Of a stretch of 64,000 nucleotides of DNA, positions 61,634-64,000 are shown one piece after another. Location: the NCBI RefSeq assembly GCF_000367525.1, contig NZ_HF570956.1, forward strand, positions 300,721-364,720, written 5' to 3'. A program made the position numbers and the translations under genes. The first letter of the stretch is position 1. The number at the start of each line of letters is the position of its first letter. Below the pieces are notes generated by a model. The model made no database searches, was not told the DNA's origin, and saw nothing but the letters and a program-made list of their open reading frames with translations. The stretch comes from Phycicoccus elongatus Lp2 (GTDB lineage Bacteria; Actinomycetota; Actinomycetes; Actinomycetales; Dermatophilaceae).

Positions 61634-62938
61634 TTAAGGAATGCCGACCAGGGCCGGGCAGCGGGCCTCCGCACGAAGACCACCGAGGGCTCCGGACCGG
61701 CCGAGGGTGAGGGTCCCACCGGCCCCCTCGACGACGCGCCGGACAATCGAGAGGCCGAGTCCCGAGGACCCCGATCCACTGCGTCCACGCTCCGCGGCAT
61801 CCTCGGGCGCCCCCGGCCCCCCGTCCTCGACGGTCAACACCACCCAGCCGTCGTTGACGAGCACTTCCACCTGGAGGGCAACCCCCTCGGCCGTGTAGGC
61901 GAAGGCGTTGTCGATGAGACAGTCCAAGGCCTCCGTGAGGTCCACGGCGTCAGCGGCCACCCACGCGCCCACGCCCCCGGTGTCACGATGGATGACCAGA
62001 CGCAACTCACGCCCTTGGTCCTCGGCGAGCGGGAGCCACCAGTCGACCCGATCCCGGGCCACGGCCGCCACGTCACAGCGACGCTTCACGTCGTCACGAA
62101 CGTTGCGCCGCGCGTCGCGCACGACGTGGTCGATGCTGCGCTGCAAGTGGTCGACGTGCTCGCGGAACCGTCCGGCCACCTCATCGTCATCGATGAGTTC
62201 GGAGTCCAGTCGCAGGGCAGTGACCGGTGTGCGCAGCCGGTGTCCGAGGTCGGCCACCCGCTCCCGTTCGGCATCGAGCAGGTCCTCGATCCGCTCCGCG
62301 AGCGCGTTGAGGGCGGTGGCCAGTTCGACGGTTTCCGGTGGGCCTGCGACCTTGGCTCGCGCCGTCATCTCACCCTCGCGCAGCCGGTGGGCGGTCGCCG
62401 CCACGGCCGTGACCGGCGTCGTCACGCGTCGCGCGAGTTGGCGCGCCAGCAGGGTCGCGCCGACGATCAGCAGCGCCCCGATCGTGCAGATCGTGGTGAT
62501 GGCGGCCGGCACGCCCCGGTTGACCTGCCCGCTGGGGACCGTCGCGATGACGACGTCGACGCCGTTGGTCGTGGTCACCGGCACAACGGCGTCCAGACCG
62601 TGGTCCATCGTCGCGGTGAAGGCCTGCCGGTCCTTGCGTGCACGCTGGACCGACGTCCGGGTGTCGTCGGTCAGGCTCGAGGCGCCGATCAGGTCCTCGT
62701 CGGCCCGCACGACCGTCACCACGAGTCCCGCGCGGCTGATCGAGGACACCGCCGCGGCGAGGGTCGTGTCGTCGGGGACCGAGGCGATGAGACCGGCGAC
62801 CAACTGGGCTTGCTCGCGAGCCTGCGACTCGGCACGGTCATTGGCCAGGTTGATGATGAGCAGGCACATCGGGACGAGGAACCCCACGACGACGGCCGAG
62901 GTCGTCGCGGCGACCAACAGGACGATCCGGCGCCGCAT
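61634..62938 (-). CDS. Sensor histidine kinase
   Basis: 434 residues: two membrane helices around an outer domain of about 110 residues, HAMP, an unusual HisKA motif VADLGHRLRTPVTALRL (His followed by Arg where Glu or Asp is usual), and HATPase with CLIDNAFAYTAEG, DGGPGAPED and GLGLSIVRRV. ATG overlaps the regulator stop by four bases. Signal unknown. Confidence 0.9.
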   Translation of the reverse strand: MRRRIVLLVAATTSAVVVGFLVPMCLLIINLANDRAESQAREQAQLVAGLIASVPDDTTLAAAVSSISRAGLVVTVVRADEDLIGASSLTDDTRTSVQRARKDRQAFTATMDHGLDAVVPVTTTNGVDVVIATVPSGQVNRGVPAAITTICTIGALLIVGATLLARQLARRVTTPVTAVAATAHRLREGEMTARAKVAGPPETVELATALNALAERIEDLLDAERERVADLGHRLRTPVTALRLDSELIDDDEVAGRFREHVDHLQRSIDHVVRDARRNVRDDVKRRCDVAAVARDRVDWWLPLAEDQGRELRLVIHRDTGGVGAWVAADAVDLTEALDCLIDNAFAYTAEGVALQVEVLVNDGWVVLTVEDGGPGAPEDAAERGRSGSGSSGLGLSIVRRVVEGAGGTLTLGRSGALGGLRAEARCPALVGIP

Positions 62939-63621
62939 CAGGCCTCGGGCGCCGCCAGTCGCACGCCCACCCCGCGGACGCTGTGCAGGTATGCCGGGGC
63001 GGCGGCGGATTCGCCGAGCTTGCGGCGCAACCACGAGAGATGCACATCGACGGTGCGTTCCCCGCCGCCGTAGACCTGGTGCCACACCGTCGCGAGGATC
63101 TCGCGTTTGGTCACGACCTCGCCGGGGCGCTGGGCGAGCATGGCGAGCAGATCGAACTCGCGGCGCGAAAGCTCCATGCCTCGGCCGTCGAGCTGGGCCG
63201 TCCGCGCGGTGAGGTCGAGCACGAGACCACCGACGACGACGGTGTGACCGGGGCGATCCGGGACAGCGCGCCGCAGGACGGCACGGATCCGGGCCTCGAG
63301 TTGCTCGGTCGTGTAGGGCTTGACCACATAGTCGTCGGCACCGGCATCCAGGGCACGGACCATCGAGGGGTCGTCGTCCCGCGCGCTCACCACGATGACC
63401 GGGACCTGCCGGACGGCCCGCAGCATCGGGAGCACCGAATGCCCATCGATGTCGGGCAGGCCGAGGTCGAGCAGAACCACGTCCGGCTGGCCCTCGACAG
63501 CGATCCGCAACCCCTCGAGCCCATTGGGCGCACTGGTCACCGCGTGACCCTTGTCCGTGAGGGATCGCGTGAGGGCTCGGCGGATCGCCGGATCGTCCTC
63601 GATCAGCAATACGTGGGCCAC
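62938..63621 (-). CDS. OmpR-family response regulator
   Basis: 227 residues: receiver with LIEDDPAI, phospho-Asp in DVVLLDLGLPDIDGH, and YVVKPYTTEQL; winged helix with LSRREFDLLAMLAQRPGEVV and RTVDVHLSWLRRKLGES. GTG 63621 is the first start at the natural N-terminus. It is divergent from the membrane protein at 63664, 42 bases away, which it may control. Confidence 0.9.
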   Translation of the reverse strand: MAHVLLIEDDPAIRRALTRSLTDKGHAVTSAPNGLEGLRIAVEGQPDVVLLDLGLPDIDGHSVLPMLRAVRQVPVIVVSARDDDPSMVRALDAGADDYVVKPYTTEQLEARIRAVLRRAVPDRPGHTVVVGGLVLDLTARTAQLDGRGMELSRREFDLLAMLAQRPGEVVTKREILATVWHQVYGGGERTVDVHLSWLRRKLGESAAAPAYLHSVRGVGVRLAAPEA

Positions 63622-63663
63622 AGGCAAACGGTACGCTGACCCACGCCAATTGACGGGAGGGTC

Positions 63664-64000
63664 ATGAACGTCGTGCTGCGCCGACCGGTGGGTGCTGTAG
63701 CCACTTGGCTCCTCGTCGTCGCGATGGTGGCTGCCCTCAGCTCGGCCGTCATCCTCGTCGTCGGTCGGCACGCCCAGGTCGCCGGCTTCCGGATCCTCGG
63801 CGGCGCCTCGGTCACCGCGCCCGACGGCACGGCTCCGCAGAGCAGGTCCATGGCGGTCCGCGCCGTGCCGCTGGACGAGATCTCCCAAGTCTCGCTCCGG
63901 GCCGACCCGATGTCCGGCGCACCCTCGCCGATCAACGTCCGCCCGCTGGTCACGGCCATCCCCGCGGCTGCCCAGACCACTGCCGCCGCTGCCCCGGTGA
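63664..64000 (+). CDS. Membrane-anchored protein, 3' end outside window
   Basis: 112 codons, still open at the window end. A short Arg-containing N-terminus, one membrane helix (WLLVVAMVAALSSAVILVV) and an Ala/Pro/Thr-rich outer part. GGGAGG lies just before ATG 63664. Family not recognisable from this part. Confidence 0.6.
   Translation, partial: MNVVLRRPVGAVATWLLVVAMVAALSSAVILVVGRHAQVAGFRILGGASVTAPDGTAPQSRSMAVRAVPLDEISQVSLRADPMSGAPSPINVRPLVTAIPAAAQTTAAAAPV

Overview
High-GC actinobacterial DNA, probably Micrococcales (Intrasporangiaceae-like by inference). The clues are codon use, an F420-type oxidoreductase and mycobacterial-style copper genes. No rRNA, tRNA or CRISPR array was seen.

Layout. 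(1) 0-9.3 kb is ordinary chromosome: a CPBP protease gene cut by the window edge, a junction of two truncated genes, an operon of MFS transporter, serine hydrolase, YeiH-type permease and acyl-CoA ligase, then a SorC/DeoR regulator divergent from deoC and a second MFS transporter. (2) 9.3-15 kb is a patchwork: an ArsR gene that has lost its stop next to a frameshifted membrane gene, an aminoglycoside-phosphotransferase-like gene, remnants of IS3, IS30 and a PIG-L-like gene, an intact CPBP protease and an NAD-dependent epimerase. (3) 15.0-57.1 kb is the main discovery. It is a tandem array of five cargo segments, each bounded by inverted ends that begin TGTCGAGATGC and finish GCATCTCGACA, the TGT...ACA architecture of Tn7/Tn5053-type transposons. 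Cargo from left to right is copper resistance (8.3 kb), F420-type oxidoreductase plus a two-component system (3.6 kb), a lone GNAT acetyltransferase (1.0 kb), kdpFABCDE (8.1 kb), and a 21 kb element. Only the last carries transposition genes: a TnsA-like nuclease, a DD35E TnsB, an AAA TnsC/TniB and two TniQ proteins. It also carries an IetAS-like ATPase/subtilase pair and a PLD-helicase/DNA-methylase/Abi module. The last end lies two bases from the stop codon of dnaB. (4) 57.1-64 kb is chromosome again: dnaB with two inteins (the first with the Trp-Cys-Thr pattern of class 3 inteins), an OmpR-type two-component pair and the start of a membrane protein gene.

Interpretation. The transposition genes of the 21 kb element are translationally coupled and could act in trans on the four transposase-less segments, whose ends are of the same type. 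Repeated use of a site beside dnaB would build a defence, metal and potassium cargo array, much as Tn7 uses the end of glmS. The ends, spacers and gene order are read directly from sequence. Mobilisation in trans and dnaB targeting are inference.
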